Shown: positions 23,144 through 32,884 of the stretch, piece by piece | Layout of the letters: each line of letters begins with the position of its first letter | Position numbering within the stretch: the first letter of the stretch is position 1 | NCBI GenBank assembly: GCA_039621445.1 | Contig: CP154957.1 | Location: 30,409,778-30,473,777 of the forward strand | Source of the DNA: Euglena gracilis | Lineage: Eukaryota > Euglenida > Euglenophyceae > Euglenales | Direction: 5' to 3' | Length of the DNA: 64,000 bases | Notes under the pieces: model-generated | What the model saw: only the letters and a program-made list of their open reading frames with translations | Databases searched by the model: none | What the model was told of the DNA's origin: nothing | Translations under genes and position numbers: made by a program

Positions 23144-23229
23144 GTGCAGTGCTGTGTGGCAGGGACGTTGGAGAGCGATGGCTGGCAGTGTGTGGGGTGG
23201 CTGTTGTGCGGGGTTGGTGGGTGGGATCA

Positions 23230-23418
23230 GGGAACTTCGTCAGGGGTTTGGCGGTGAGGACCGGTCGGGTGTTGCGGCTCCGCGATCCGAAGGGGAAAGG
23301 CGCCGCCGCGGGGGAGGAGGGGAAGGGCTTGGGGGACGCTGACTCGGACGGCGACGGCGACGGCGAGCCAGCGAAGGCGGCGGCGACGAAATGGAGGCCC
23401 ATGGATCAGTGGGGCTGA
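23230..23418 (+). CDS. Possible terminal exon of unknown protein
   Basis: A frame reading GNFVRGLAVRTGRVLRLRD, then PKGKGAAAGEEGKGLGDAD, SDGDGDGEPAKAAATKWRPM and DQWG, ending in TGA at 23416-23418. It carries a charged low-complexity linker (Asp/Gly repeats). It probably belongs with the 22832 exon, but the acceptor near 23228 (GGGATCAG) is weak. Confidence 0.4.
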   Translation, partial: GNFVRGLAVRTGRVLRLRDPKGKGAAAGEEGKGLGDADSDGDGDGEPAKAAATKWRPMDQWG

Positions 23419-23514
23419 GCCGCTGCAATGCGTCCCTGCCTGCCAGCCAGGGGTTTTTTTTTTAGTTGTGGGCCCCCGGGGCAGGGCAGAACGGGAATTG
23501 GCCGAACAGCCAGG

Positions 23515-24215
23515 GTGGTGGGTGGGGGGGGGGGACGACCACCCCCCCCCACACCCTGCACGGTGGGTGGGAGGGGGGGTCGACCCCACCACCTCTTCCC
23601 GTATTTCCGGGAGCACCAATTTTTGGACCCGAAAAAATTTTCTGGTGCCTTCGGCGCCAGGTGTTTTTTTTACCCATTTTGGGACCCATATAGGGGTCCC
23701 CCCAAAAACCACCCAAAACCCCATTTTTTCACACCTTCCAAAAATTCAACATTTCTCAACCTCTCAAAATGCTGATTTTGAGAGGTTTTTGAAGCAAAAA
23801 AATGCCATTGAAAGTCCAAAAAAAATTCAACGAGAAAAAATGTCAGTAAAATTTGATTGTGCCAAAATTTTGTTCATGTTTTTTGACCTTCGTTTCCCCC
23901 CCCCTCCTAAAAAGTACCAATATTCAGGACGTAAAATTTTGAGATTTTTTGTGAAAAAAATGTGGTTTTCCATCAAAAAATCATGTGTCTTAAGTTCATT
24001 TTTCAAAAAATATTCAATTTTTTTTCTGGCCAAAATCCCCGTTTTCCCTAAATCAGTGAAAATGCTGTGGTGGGTGGGAGGGGTCGCCCCCCCCCCCGCC
24101 GGGGGGGGGGGTTGGCCCCCCCCCCGAGCCCTTCCGTTTCGCCCCGCCCCGGGGGGGGGGGGAGGGGGGAGGGTGGATGGGTCTGGCTGAGCCCCCCGGG
24201 GGTCCCACAGAGGGG
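23515..24215. repeat. C/G-run-rich interval
   Basis: Dense back-to-back C- and G-runs at 23515-23605 and 24075-24190 around an AT-rich middle. Hairpin and G-quadruplex potential is high. No gene. Confidence 0.6.
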
Positions 24216-24221
24216 GGTGGG

Positions 24222-24297
24222 ATATATACACACATACATATACATATATATATATATATATATAAACATACATATATATATACATATATATAAATAC

Positions 24298-24387
<90 letters not shown>

Positions 24388-24388
24388 G
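24222..24388. repeat. TA/TACATA microsatellite
   Basis: About 165 bases of TA repeats with interspersed TACATA and AAATACA steps. Tyr/Ile ORFs across it are by-products. Confidence 0.95.
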
Positions 24389-24519
24389 TTTCGGCGTCGA
24401 ATTATTCTTGAAACAGGTGCTATTTTTGGCATTTTCGCGATTTTTGGCCAGGGAAAATTGAGTGGGTCCCCCAGGAGCCCCCCCCCCCCCCCCGGGTCTT
24501 AAAAAACCCCTGCTGCCAG

Positions 24520-24687
24520 CTGGAGTGGTATGCCGCCGCACCAACGCACCACCGGGGATCGAATCTGCGCTGCTGAAGCGTGCAATTCGCGTTGCGATTG
24601 CCGCAGCCCTCCACCAGGATGCTGCTGAAGTTGGAGCAGCGGGTCCCCAACCTTCCCAAATGACCGGATGGCAACGCATCAACAGAG
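24520..24687 (+). CDS. Possible exon, unknown product
   Basis: After acceptor CCCCTGCTGCCAG the open frame reads [20 protein letters not shown] and then [20 protein letters not shown] and [15 protein letters not shown], up to donor CAGAG|GTGATG. The other plus frames close within 45 codons. The minus strand is also open here, so the strand call is moderate. Confidence 0.4.
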
Positions 24688-24699
24688 GTGATGTGCTCT

Positions 24700-27600
24700 G
24701 AAGGTTGTCTGGGATTTTAGACTTTCCCCCACCCCAACCTAGGGCCTACGCCCTCAGATTTGTCACAGTGGAAGTTAACATGTGTTGGAAAGAAAATTTT
24801 CTCAGTGAGTGCCTGGGTCTGAGTGACAACTTGCTGAGGTGCTAAATAACTGCAAAATTTACAGGGTTGAGGCAGGGGGTGGAAAATATGCACCGTGCAG
24901 TTTTTGCAGTTTTTTGCAGTTTTCACGTTTTGGGTTTTTTTTTTTTTTTTGCAGTTTTTTGCAGTTTTTTTTTGCAGTTTTTTTTGCAGTGCAGTTTTTT
25001 GAGCGGCCCGTGTGTAGTTTCTCCCCCCCCCTGGTTGAGGATGATGATTTTCTGACGAAATGAATTTCGACTTCTGCAAACAATTTTGAATCCCATTGAC
25101 TGCTGCACTTCTGCGCAGCATTGAACGTGGAGAATCACCAACAACACCTCAGCAGGGAGAACGTCTGCATTTTTCGTTCTCGTTTTTGTCCCCCAAGTCA
25201 AAACCCACCCCCACAGGCTGTCTTTCAGCACAAGGCACGCCCTCCCCCCAGCAGGGTTGGTGATGAAAACAAGCTTAATCCCCCTGGTGGGCATTGTCCA
25301 AAAGGAAAGCCAAAAATTTTTGTGCATATTTGCGGTCATCATTGCATCTTACCCAAAAATATCTCCCATCCAGCAGCCAACCATGCAACGCTGCATCAAC
25401 AGAATAAAATGTGATTTTGTCCAGCCACCTTACGCAGCTGGAGGGCGGCGATATTTGCTGCGCGGAAGGCCCCAAAATGGGTTGAAATTGGGTGTGAAAG
25501 TGGATTGAAAATGGATCGCCCACCTCAAAATTTTGGCATTGAAATTGGGGAATGAATTTTGGGTATTTTCGGGGAAAGGGTTTACATTTTCAGTCCTTTT
25601 GGGAAGTTTTCATATGATAAGCCAGTGAGGAACTGGCAAAAACATGCAAACAGCAAAAAAAGGGCGGGCAAACATGTACTCACGAATTTTGGCCGAGAAA
25701 TCCTAGGGTCAAAAATCATTCAGGATTGGTTTATGGGACGCCAGTAATATACAATGCTCAACACTGCTTGCACAAAGTCCTTTAAAAGAAAATTCAGATT
25801 TTGTCTCTCTCCCCAAGCATTTTTCGGACCCTGAGGGCTTGTCTTAAGCGCTTATCTTTCGACCTTGTCTTTCGACCTGGAAGCACGATTTCAGCGAAGC
25901 CAATTTATGGCTTCTTCCCCAGCTGTCTCTGCTCTGACCGTCGTGCCACCACGTTTTCATTGCATTTTTTTTTATTGAACTGCACTTGTTAATAAGCCTC
26001 GTGACCATTTGCTGTCACCTTATGCTAATCCCTTTTGCTCTTTGCACCGCGGGCAATCTTTGATGAGGACGTTTATGCATAGGCCATGCTTTTTTGAAAT
26101 ACATTGGAAAGCAAACTGTCCGGCATATTTTCCAAATTCGAAAGTTCGTTGTTTTTTTTCCCTCTCAAAAAATTTCAGAATTTATATGAGCAAAAACATG
26201 CGCAAAAAAATTTTGGGGCATTTTTGGGGAAATCACAATGTACAATATTTTTTTGCTTTTGGAGCATTTTTTGTGGTTCACCCAGGTTTTCGCATTTTTT
26301 TTTGACCATATGGATGCTTTTTTGCAATTTTCAACCATGTTCTTGAAACTGACATTTTCATTTTTCCACAGAATTCTGGTAAATTTGGGTAATTTTTTTG
26401 GCGTGTTTTTGGGCAATGTTTGCATTTTTTGTTTTTTCTCTCAGATTCTGTTTATGTAAAATGTCAATAACCCATATATTGGAAAATTTGAAAAAATAAA
26501 TACACAAAAAAATGCCCCAAAATGCGGAAAAATGGACACATTTACTCCCCTTTATATAACGTCGTGGTGGTGCTGCTTTCCTGCGGGAAGAAGGTGGCAC
26601 TAACCCCTTGTCGAAGCTAAAACTTAAAATAAAACAAATTTATCATTTCTGATCTTCCCCTTCGAGGAGGGAGGAGGGGGGAGAATATTGGGGCAAATTG
26701 GGAAATTGGGGGGGAGCAGCAGCAAATCAATCTCACCCGCAAACAAGCGTCCGACAGCACTCATCTGTGTTTTCCTTCATCCCAATGGAAAGCAGAGGGA
26801 GACCCAACCAAACACCCAAATCTGCGTCTGGGGCTGGGTGGCTGCTGTGGTTGGTGCACCAAAGACGGGCCAAGGATGGGCATTGATATTGGGGGGGTCC
26901 CGATAAATTGGATAGATTGACACCCCGATACCGCCGATAAAGTCGATAAAACCGATATGATCATTGCGCCCAAAATCCCCATTCTTGTTGCTTTTTCCCC
27001 CAAAAAAGCAAAACAAGAAGCACGTTTTACCACCCCCAAAAAAAGACACACAAGGAAAGCACGTTACAATAAAGTCGACATTTCGCGATATTTTTTAGGG
27101 ACCCGAATAAATGACCTTTGCAAGGTAGGTGAATCCCCCCCGGCTTTTGGGCTTGGGCCAAAGCACCTATGTAAAAATGGCCGAAAATGGCCGGAAAACG
27201 AAAAAATAAAAAAATCGCGCAAGACTTTTTCTCGAGTTTTTTTTGCCTTTTTTTGCCTTTCTTTTTCCCCGAGGGGCAATTTCCAGTGCGACTTCTTCTT
27301 GTCTCTTGTCTCTGGGAAGCCTCGCTTCTCCTGCCAAAGGCATGGCTATGAACAAATGCTGCTCGAAGACCAACTCTGAACGGGCTCTTTGGCTAAAGGC
27401 TGGGGATGACATTTCGGAAAAAATTTTGGCCAGAATTTTTCTGGTTCACGTCACCTCCGGCTCCGCACTTTGCCTTTGTGAGGCCCTGCCTTGCTCGCCG
27501 GCGGTGTGCTGTGGATGACGTGTTTGGATAGGTTTTGCTTAGTGCCTTTTTCGGCAGAGTTGGCTGACTCTTAATTTTCCCCTGAAGAAAGATAAAGAGT

Positions 27601-28250
27601 TCAAGAACGGAGAAGACCCAACAAAAGAAGTCAATACCAACTAATTATCAAAAAAGACGCGGACCGGAAAAATATCAATTGAAAAGTCAAATATCAAGTG
27701 AATTTTGACTTCAATGAACAATGCTGTGGAAAAGAATTTAGAGTCATATGGCCGCGGACGTCCTGGAGTAGTCGCCGCAGCAGCTGGAGAACTTGAGGGT
27801 GCGGTCGACACGTGGCAAATTTCCAAGCCCAAAACCCCCAAGTGACGGCGACGGTGCTTGGACCACTGGGGCGAGAAGGCCCAGAAGACTGAAGGCAGCC
27901 CCAGTACTTAAAAAAAAAAAAAAAATGGGTCATGGGCGCCCGAAATGCTTCACATTTGGACATCCAAGGCCCACACATCAGGGGAATCTCCCCCAAAGGT
28001 GGGGCGCTTGGGCGCCCAGTCGCCTGTACACAAATTGGCCACAGGATGGTGAGATGGAATCAAGGCCAAGGAATTCACCAGTACAGGGGCCATGGGGGTC
28101 AATTTTACAAGCAAATCCCTCCAGGAAGGGGTCTGTCACCCCCCCCTTAATTCATCTAACACAACAACCCCTCTCAAGGGGAAAAGCGTGGGCCACAACA
28201 GCCCCCCCCAGATTTCCAGTGTGGTTGGAGGCCAAGAAGAACTCAAGGCA
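24700..28250. other. Gene-poor low-complexity interval
   Basis: AT-rich sequence with a GCAGTTTTTT repeat at 24895-25000, ATTTTTTTGCATT-like tracts at 26160-26520, and scattered CGATAAA words at 26895-26955 (six GATAAA or GATA steps). Some GC-richer stretches (25100-25450, 27290-27520, 27760-27900) show no convincing exon. I cannot support any gene here. Confidence 0.5.
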
Positions 28251-28261
28251 ACTGTTGGATT

Positions 28262-29278
28262 ATGGAAACAAATTTATATGTTACATATAAATTTGTATGC
28301 CGACCAAAAGTAGCCACCAAGAAGCTGAGAAACATCATCCCACAGCTGCTGGAGAAAATCCCCGTGGGACCCACAGAGGCCCTCTGCCAAAAAAGGAGGG
28401 AAAAGGGATCCACAGTGGCCCTTTCAATGACCCAGACCCAGGAGGAAAAGGGACCCACAGTGGCCCTTTTGGAGGGAGGGGCAGGAACTCATCCAACATA
28501 TTTTATCAATTCCAAACTTTTCAATCAAGGCGGGACCCACAGAGGCCCCCTATGGTGTGTCAACCAATCACACCAACATGGAGAAGACCAGATAGGCAAA
28601 ACATTTTCATTTAGCCCTATGGTAACTGTTCCAACAACAAGATCCTCCAGAGAGGTGAGCAGAGAGGGACAGAGTCCATGCACATCCCCCCAGAAAAAAC
28701 TTTCTTCTTCCAAGGGCCCAAGCACCAGGGGACCTAGGGGTGCAATGTCCAACACCCCCAGCCCAGCCCCCCCCCAAAATGACCTTACCCAGGAAATAAA
28801 TTACATGGAAGAAAAATGGGAAGACACCCCCCTACATCAAAGGTTGCAAAAATGCCTGAAATGGTGGACAAAAAATGCCCCACACAACATGTGTACTCAT
28901 CAGGGATGGCCAAAACCCAGAGCAAATTTGTACCTACACCAAGCAGAAAACATTCTGCAGGATTACGAAACATCTGGTAAGATCCGTAAAGAGGGTGAGG
29001 AATTAAACCACCCAGCACCTGATCCCCTGGTTTCTGATTTCAAAACCAGAGGGGGCGGAAAAAATGGGGGTTGATAAGCAATTGTCGGGAATGAAAGTCA
29101 AACCTTTCAAGCTGGATCACATCCAGCACATTTTTCCAGCGTTGAAAAAAGGACACTGGGCAGCAAAATAGACCTGAAGGATGCTTACTTTCACATCCCA
29201 GTGAGCCAGGCCATAAGGGCACTTCTAAGACATCAGGTGGGGTTGCAGACCTGGGAATTACAGGCGGGCTGTTTTATA
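28262..29278 (+). pseudogene. DIRS-like retroelement pol, 5' part (linker and RT fingers/palm), decayed
   Basis: An ORF from 28262 to 29074 carries a Pro/Gly-rich leader with near-repeats of GTHRGPL-like segments and then a typical pre-RT stretch (QRLQKCLKWWTKNAP ... ILQDYETSGKIRKEGEELNH). Continuing across two frameshifts (about 29065-29085 and 29170) are KWGLISNCRE, VKPFKLDHIQHIFPALKKGH and WAAKIDLKDAYFHIPV, the hallmark RT motif with the first catalytic Asp in KIDLKDAYF. This style of RT is known from DIRS-type and related retroelements. The frame is cut at 29278 by a MITE-like insertion and resumes at 29744. The element is broken; its class is inferred from motif style only. Confidence 0.7.
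28268..28296. repeat. Perfect 14-bp palindrome with one-base loop
   Basis: ACAAATTTATATGT, one T, then its exact reverse complement ACATATAAATTTGT. It lies at the start of the pol-like ORF. Confidence 0.9.
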
Positions 29279-29743
29279 CACCCCCCCGCCAAAAAAAAGA
29301 AGAACTGGGTCTTATTTTTGGTTCCTTTGTTGGAAGCCTCCACGGTGGGTCTTATTTTTTGCCGGGGTCTTTTTTTGGATTTTTTCTTGACCAACACCCC
29401 GAAAAAAGGTTATTTTTCAGGTTCCCAAAAGCATCAAAAATTTTCCTTCAGCGCTGCGCGCCATGTGAAAATTGCTGTAAGTTGACATTTACCATGTTTT
29501 TTGCACGCCAAACAAAGATCAAAATTGTTTTTTGAATTTTCATCATTTTAGTGTGCGAAATTGAGTTTTTTGGTAAGTTTTCAGGTTAATTTTTCACCAT
29601 ATCCGGCGCTTCGCGCCGTCAGGGGTTTTATTTTTTGGAGAGGGACTTATTTTGGATTTTTGCTCGATCAGCCCAGTGGGGGTCTTATTTTGGGGGAGGT
29701 TCTTATTTATCCTGGGGGTCTTATTTTTGGGGAGGGATTTATA
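29279..29743 (-). mobile_element. MITE-like insertion inside the RT gene (GACGGCGCGAAGCGCC family), copy 2
   Basis: A 465-bp non-coding block that is the reverse complement of the repeat at 6822-7215. It splits the RT gene. The sequence TTTATA occurs on both sides (29273-29278 and 29738-29743). If one copy is removed with the insert, the RT frame continues from GCF into CNAPIF, as expected for this motif. The ends are C/G runs next to AAAATAAGA words, forming a poor inverted repeat. It is non-autonomous; the transposase source is unknown. Confidence 0.7.
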
Positions 29744-30110
29744 TGTAATGCCCCAATTTTTCCTGTCAGTAATAGGACATTCGAAAAGCTGTGGAGGAAA
29801 AGGGGCATCCAAGTTTTTTTTACCTGGACGACATTTTACTGGTGGCTCAAAACAAAACATCTGACAAAATCAAAATAAATTACAAAATTTGAGACATATG
29901 CTACCTTCTCGGATCCCCTCCCATTCCTCCTGGGGCTGGCACAGTCCCCCCTGCCATCTGAGATATGTACATGACGTACACTACTCATCTCCTGTTCACG
30001 TATCCTCTGTTTATACAGTTCATCTGATTTGGCACCAGCTCCTTCTACTGCCTAATTTCTCATACTTCTTGGGCAGAAAGTCCCAATTTTTGAGAAAAAT
30101 AACCCCTGCC
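29744..30110 (+). pseudogene. DIRS-like retroelement RT, 3' part with YLDD box
   Basis: Resumes with CNAPIFPVSNRTFEKLWRKR and GIQVF, then FYLDDILLVAQN. The catalytic YLDD is at 29821-29832. About 75 codons later a possible thumb motif (PNFSYFLGRKSQFL) appears near 30060. The frame is interrupted by stops. RNase H does not follow here; a co-oriented RNase H end lies at 58.5 kb, beyond the nested elements. Confidence 0.7.
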
Positions 30111-30484
30111 CCTCTGGTGGAGCGGGGTATCAAAAACTGGGGGGGTACCCCCTGTTTGGTCACAACTTTTTTGGTGATAGAAGCAATGGTATGTGCCTTT
30201 GCGACATTACGGCGGGTTCTTAACGAAAAACGTGTTGCTGCCACATAGGACATAATCAAAATGAAACGGACTGCTTTAGGGGCACTGGGGAATGGAGATA
30301 ACTCCCTCACACTTGTGAAGTTTTTTACGTTTACGTTCAATTTTGATGTAGGGTGCGGCCCACCCAACATACTGGTGATTATTTGGACTGGACTTGGTGC
30401 CAAATGTGGCTTGGAAAGTGCCATGCCCCCCCCCCCCCTTTTTAGTGCACAAACTTGCCTCACAATGGCGGATCCCGATGTGTC

Positions 30485-30508
30485 TCGTACTCCCTCGAGG
30501 AAAACCGA
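30485..30508 (+). repeat. 24-nt inverted repeat, left copy
   Basis: Begins TCGTACTCCCTCGAGG and is matched exactly, in reverse complement, at 58364-58387. It lies just outside the left 208-bp direct repeat, whereas its partner lies about 265 bp outside the right one. Confidence 0.85.
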
Positions 30509-30512
30509 CAAG

Positions 30513-30720
30513 TGTTGGCGGCGGTCCCGGGGTGAGGCGCCGGGCGGGACCAAAAAGACACACCGCTGAATCTTCCGCTTTGTGGAAGTTCCTAATTTAA
30601 GTACAATGGACTGCCTCTCTGTAGGTGGGTCCAAGCCTGAACACTTCATCCATCAAGCTGGCAAAGTCTTGTGCATTCAAATATCAAGGATAAGAAAGGG
30701 AAATACACCCCAAGGAGACA
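30513..30720 (+). repeat. 208-bp direct repeat, left copy (LTR-like, TG...CA)
   Basis: Starts TGTTGGCGGCGG and ends AAGGAGACA. An equally long copy lies at 57891-58098 with few differences. The TG...CA ends and the purine tract before the right copy suggest LTRs of a small element of about 2.4 kb when the chromovirus is subtracted. No primer-binding site is seen after the left copy and no flanking target duplication is visible, so the LTR reading is tentative. Confidence 0.5.
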
Positions 30721-31194
30721 CCCAGAAAACTGAACTGTTCGTGTCCTACCACTACCAGAACACCAGAATGCCAGAATCAGAATACCAGAATGCCAAGGCC
30801 AGGAGGATGAATGTCAGTTGGATGCCGGAAGAAGATCACTCGAAAGTGCAGGAAGTGACAGATTGGAGCAGGAGCAGACGGAGTGTCCGACTTCCAGAAG
30901 AAGGCTGGAGATCTGCATTGACAGTGTGGGATGGCCAAGAAGAAGAAGACGAATCAAGGAGTCCAGCTCCAAGCTATGAAGGTGCAGCTGAAGAACCGGA
31001 AGAGCCATTGCAGCCATTTAGGAGGAGAAGTGTGGTGATGGACACCAGATCAGAACGAAGAGAACCAGAATCAGGAACAGCTGCAGATGAGGAATACGTA
31101 CGAGGTGGACGAGCCAGAGACCCAGCCAAGACCAAGTGGACGAGGAAGAAGGATCAAGAGGCAGTACATCTCCGAGGAGTACGCCGTGCGCTAG

Positions 31195-31764
31195 GAATTC
31201 ATCCACCTGATCCTGGACAATTTCAACATTCAGCAAGAAGGTGTGCAAGAAGCATTTGCATCCTGGGAGAATGCCAGATTCCACAAGTTCCGGACAAGGG
31301 AATACAATGCATTTGCGAAGACATAGACAAGAGAAAGGATATGGGCCAATCCACCGTGGACGCTGATGAATCAAGTCATCCTCAAGATCATCGCGGACCA
31401 GGTGCAGCAGATGGTGCTGATTGCACCAGAGTGGCGTACAACAACATGGTGGCCAGTGCTGCAGAAGATGACAGTGAAGTTCATCATCTTCAAAGAAGGA
31501 ACCCGGTTCTTCGAGATCTGGGACGAGCAGGCGGGCCAGATGCAGCCGACTTGGCCATTGCGTTGGCCAGTCCGGGCGTGCTTGGTCCAGTACCGAAGAT
31601 TCCAGGAGGAGACCCTGAAGGACTTGCCCCCAGAAGTGAAGGAGCAACGTCCAGAGCCCGCAGGAGAAGTGGAGATGAACGTGGACTCTCCGAGGCGAGT
31701 AAGAGGAGGTGCCGTCGACAGCGGTACCAGTGGTTCGCGGAGACGTGGGAATGAGGCGGTGTAG
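31195..31764 (+). pseudogene. Retroelement relic with DIRS-type post-RNase-H domain
   Basis: In one frame, interrupted by TAG at 31192 and 31324, the protein reads EAFASWENARFHKFRTREYN, then ERIWANPPWTLMNQVILKII and LIAPEWRTTTWWPVLQKM. The order of FAS..NA....F..R, W.NPPW.L, and L(I/V)(A/V)P.W....WW matches the domain that follows RNase H in DIRS-like pol proteins. A longer open frame on the same strand (30582-31754, Glu/Arg-rich) and the antisense ORF 31018-31647 lack such motifs and are probably shadows. The relic lies between the 208-bp direct repeats. Confidence 0.6.
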
Positions 31765-32180
31765 ACCGAGTGTTGCCTGCCCTCCCCCTCCCAGCCTAAT
31801 CCCCCTCCTCTGTGAGACCAGTGTCCAAGATCCCCGATCAGGAATTGAAGGAATTCACTATGTTTTTTAAATGGTGCAGGTACTGGCCTGCGTCAGCACA
31901 GAAAGAATGACTGAAAATTTCCAATTGTTGGATGTCGATTGTCGTAAGATGCTCTGGGAGGACCGACGGCCCGTCACCCCTGGTGGGGGGGGGGGGTGCT
32001 CAGGGCGGTTCGGCTGACCGTCGCCGAAGATGAATCGTTGGGTTGGTTGGAGTGTGGTGGTGTGGACCCGAGGGTTGCCTGCCCCCCAATTTCAATTCAG
32101 TGGAATTGGATCAGATCTGCAGAATGGTTGGCATAGTGATGGCGGTGTAGACCTGCGGGTTGCCTGCCCCGTGTTGTCTG
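31748..32180 (+). repeat. Diverged repeat with GGCGGTGTAGACC...TTGCCTGCC motif
   Basis: Three copies at about 31752, 32050 and 32143 of a motif of about 30 bases (GGCGGTGTAGACC, variable, GGTTGCCTGCCC). A fourth copy lies at about 57515, right of the chromovirus. The pattern therefore continues across the chromovirus insertion point, as expected if the locus was contiguous before insertion. Confidence 0.6.
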
Positions 32181-32227
32181 TTCGATGTGAATTGGAAGCA
32201 GATTTGCCAGAGTCACAGGTGTGTGCG

Positions 32228-32533
32228 TGTGTACCGCGTATGCTTCTGTCCCCTTCCGTTGAGGAAGTTAGGATGGAAGCAGATCCTATTAGGATTTCCT
32301 AATGGGTGCCCCTTCTCTCTCCACAGGTGGTATTCTGTTTGTCTTTCCTTTTCTCCGGACCGGACTTGGTTATCCAGTCCGTCCTCCCTGCATTGCTCCG
32401 TGCTTTGCTTCTTGGGAAGTGGGAAAAGGGTTTTTACTGTTACTCTGATTTTCAGTTCCCAAGTAGGTGCGCCAAGGCGAAAGCGAAGGCTTTTGGGAAT
32501 TGGGAAAGGGGAAGTGGGAATCAGACGTACACT
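32228..32533 (+). repeat. Chromovirus 5' LTR
   Basis: 306 bases starting TGTGTACC and ending GTACACT directly before the primer-binding site. Nearly identical to the 3' LTR (308 bases; one 2-base indel and a few substitutions), so the insertion is fairly young. The right end is placed by the PBS and by the target duplication. It gives a non-standard CT end, or GTACAC if the duplication is six bases (TGTGCG). Confidence 0.88.
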
Positions 32534-32720
32534 TGGTAGCAGATTAGGTCACGATCCTACACATACAGCCCATACAGAAAGAAACGCTATCAAGTATTAC
32601 ACTTGGTAGCAGATTTAGTTACGATCCTACACATACTTCACAGAAAGAAAAGCTACCAGGTTTTACACTTGGTAGCAGATTGGTTACGATCCTACGCTGA
32701 CTGGCAGCGGAGAGCCCCTG
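32534..32720 (+). promoter_or_regulatory. Triplicated primer-binding-site leader
   Basis: The first TGGTAGCAGAT starts exactly at the LTR border (32534). Two further copies start at 32604 and 32670. Each belongs to a unit of 66-70 bases reading TACACTTGGTAGCAGATT, then GATCCTACACATAC or a variant. The ten bases TGGTAGCAGA are complementary to the 3' end typical of eukaryotic initiator-Met tRNA. Each unit also repeats the last six bases of the LTR (ACACTT context). Confidence 0.8.
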
Positions 32721-32884
32721 CTCCGTTATTACACGGTCGCAGCGTCAGCTCCCGGCTTCTAGTCAACGTCTAAGCAGACGAGCAGGCTCCGGAAGGTTCT
32801 GTACGGTATTACCCGTTACAGCCCCTCTGGTGCCAGCACAACTGCTTAGTTTTGTGGGTTTTTGCTGTTTTTGTCATCCGAAAG

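Noticed and set aside
30582-31754. The 390-codon plus-strand ORF as a real protein
   Set aside because: The retroelement motifs lie in a different frame of the same stretch. This frame is a Glu/Arg/Ser-rich shadow, although its first part (before 31050) could not be assigned.
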